The notes beneath the pieces are model-generated. The model made no database searches. It was not told the origin of the DNA and saw nothing but the letters and a program-made list of their open reading frames with translations. From the NCBI RefSeq assembly GCF_947500075.1, contig NZ_CANMQS010000002.1, positions 186,001 through 250,000 on the forward strand: 64,000 nucleotides of DNA, given 5' to 3'. Both the position numbers and the translations under genes were made by a program. Origin of the DNA: an uncultured Sulfitobacter sp. (GTDB lineage: Bacteria; Pseudomonadota; Alphaproteobacteria; Rhodobacterales; Rhodobacteraceae). Below are positions 63,006 to 64,000 of this stretch, in pieces; the stretch's first letter is position 1, and each line of letters begins with the position of its first letter.

Positions 63006-63665
63006 ATGGCTGCACCAAAACCCGGACCCACCGACGCCTACACAATGATCCTGGAGGCGATTGACGAAGGCACCTACCGCCCCGGCGACCGTCTGGTGGA
63101 GAGCGAGCTGGCCGAACGCTTCGGCGTCTCCCGCACGCCCGTGCGCGAAGCGCTGCAACGGCTGGAAACCCAATCCCTGCTCGCGCGCGATGGCCGCAGC
63201 CTGATCGTGGCCTCGCTCGATCACAACCAGACCGCCGAACTCTATGTGGTGCGCGGCGAACTCGAAGGCCTCGCCGCCCGCCTTGCCGCCCGCCACGCCA
63301 CCCCCGAAGAGGTCCGCGTGCTGCGCGAAATGGTCACCGCCGATGACGCATTGATCAACGATTCCAATGCACTGGCCCGCGCCAACCGGCGCTTCCACAA
63401 ACAGGTGCATCTGGCCTCCCACAACCGCTATCTGGTCCAGCAGCTTGATCTGGTCTACCGCTCCATGGCGCTGATGGCGACCACGTCGCTGGCCGCCGAA
63501 GGCCGGGGAGAGATCGCACAGGCCGAGCATGACAAGATCGTCTCCATGATCGAGGCCCGTGACGAGGATGGCGCGGACGAAGCACTGCGCGCCCATATCT
63601 CCGTGGCCTTTGTCACCCGCCTGAAACAGGAAGCCGCGCGGCTGGAAACCGAAGCGCACCCGTAA
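63006..63665 (+). CDS. GntR-family transcriptional regulator with FCD domain
   Basis: A 219-residue regulator of the FadR subfamily. The winged helix-turn-helix reads YRPGDRLVESELAERFGVSRTPVREALQRLETQSLLARDG (residues about 24-63); the FCD ligand domain follows, with conserved ANRRFHKQVHLASHNRYLVQQ and EHDKIVSMIEARD, containing its metal-binding histidines. A ribosome binding site AAAGGAAG precedes the ATG. Ligand and targets are unknown; it is divergent from the HAD gene. Confidence 0.92.
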   Translation: MAAPKPGPTDAYTMILEAIDEGTYRPGDRLVESELAERFGVSRTPVREALQRLETQSLLARDGRSLIVASLDHNQTAELYVVRGELEGLAARLAARHATPEEVRVLREMVTADDALINDSNALARANRRFHKQVHLASHNRYLVQQLDLVYRSMALMATTSLAAEGRGEIAQAEHDKIVSMIEARDEDGADEALRAHISVAFVTRLKQEAARLETEAHP

Positions 63666-63817
63666 CCGTCGCAAAAAGTACAGGCGGGGCAGGGGCGCTC
63701 CCCCCTTCACCGCCCTGTGCCTGCACCCTTCAAACCTGCACGCGGCCCGCTGCCTTGCCACCGCCCTGGCCCCTCTTTTTGGCCTTAAATATCCCTGCAC
63801 ACCGGTCCAGCCAGACA

Positions 63818-64000
63818 CTACATATGTGTCGCAGCCCGAGCCCGACGACCCGCCCCCGGCTCCACTCCATTCACATTCGCTTCCCGCCCCCGATTGCTGC
63901 GCACCGACACCCACGAGGGTTCCGGCGCAGGCAGCACAACCGCAACCCGACGGGCATCCGTCCCGGCAGCCGCCACATCCTCCGGGATTTCCGTCTGGGC
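63818..64000 (-). CDS. Partial CDS, C-terminal end of an unrecognised protein
   Basis: Reading the minus strand from the right edge gives 60 codons with GC-rich third positions, ending in TAG at 63818-63820: AQTEIPEDVAAAGTDARR through VLPAPEPSWVSVRSNRG to ARAATHM. No start is in the window. PSWVSVRS faintly recalls the DUF4115 domain of RodZ, but the rest does not match, so I leave it unassigned. The 152 bases between this and the GntR stop hold no gene I can see. Confidence 0.35.
   Translation of the reverse strand, partial: AQTEIPEDVAAAGTDARRVAVVLPAPEPSWVSVRSNRGREANVNGVEPGAGRRARAATHM

Overview
The window looks like about 64 kb of chromosome from a Rhodobacteraceae (Roseobacter-group) alphaproteobacterium. 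The evidence is GC-rich DNA with C/G-ending codons, a Rhodobacter-type sorbitol/mannitol (smo/mtl) operon, a SAM-II riboswitch before metZ, the glyQ-DUF6446-glyS-PPDK-like cluster, and the ftsY-EamA-yciB order. I see no rRNA, tRNA, CRISPR array, insertion sequence or prophage. The backbone is ordinary; the interest lies in intergenic repeats and hairpins, a few degenerate or orphan proteins, and local composition patches.

Layout. 1-9.5 kb: a minus-strand polyol operon reading regulator (LacI family), smoE, smoF, smoG, smoK, polS, mtlK, fructokinase and a P-loop kinase. An 18-bp perfect palindrome lies upstream of smoE and a stabilising-type hairpin follows smoE. Together these genes import sorbitol/mannitol, oxidise it to fructose and phosphorylate the fructose. 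9.6-16 kb: a Tat-exported intradiol-dioxygenase-like protein with a heme-type membrane protein, an AEC transporter, then MBL hydrolase-tatD-holB and sdaA. 16-24 kb: an EF-hand protein, rpiA, gor (with a palindromic in-frame insert), hflK-hflC-DUF2065 and degP behind a sigma-32-like promoter. 24-30 kb: a 2Fe-2S ferredoxin, an integrin-like repeat protein, and two paralogous small secreted proteins flanking purD and xseA, then alkB.

30-43 kb: a NuoE-NuoF fusion (formate dehydrogenase beta type) without its alpha subunit, ftsY with a long Ala/Glu-rich arm, an EamA transporter, yciB, a Popeye-like cyclic-nucleotide-binding membrane protein, a GST, SAM-II riboswitch-metZ, folE2, a DUF1127 protein, trkH and an AruI-like ThDP enzyme. 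43-58 kb: a secreted trypsin-fold protein that has lost its catalytic residues, glyQ-DUF6446-glyS-PPDK-like, a SleB-type hydrolase, folB-folP-glmM, an EamA transporter, a 39-residue membrane protein, and ilvC. 58-64 kb: two tandem Lrp/AsnC regulators divergent from ilvC, a low-GC orphan membrane protein, a class V aminotransferase, a UbiH-type monooxygenase, a HAD nucleotidase and a GntR/FCD regulator. Partial genes run off both ends.

Most notable observations: a 21-base motif (GAGTTTAWWGGCCAAATGAAG) present three times, twice as an inverted pair before an EamA gene and once between ilvC and the Lrp pair; a 34-base intergenic repeat in two copies; a palindromic element inside gor; the pseudo-protease; the choice of start codon for metZ immediately after the SAM-II aptamer; and low-GC patches inside glyS and the AruI-like gene.
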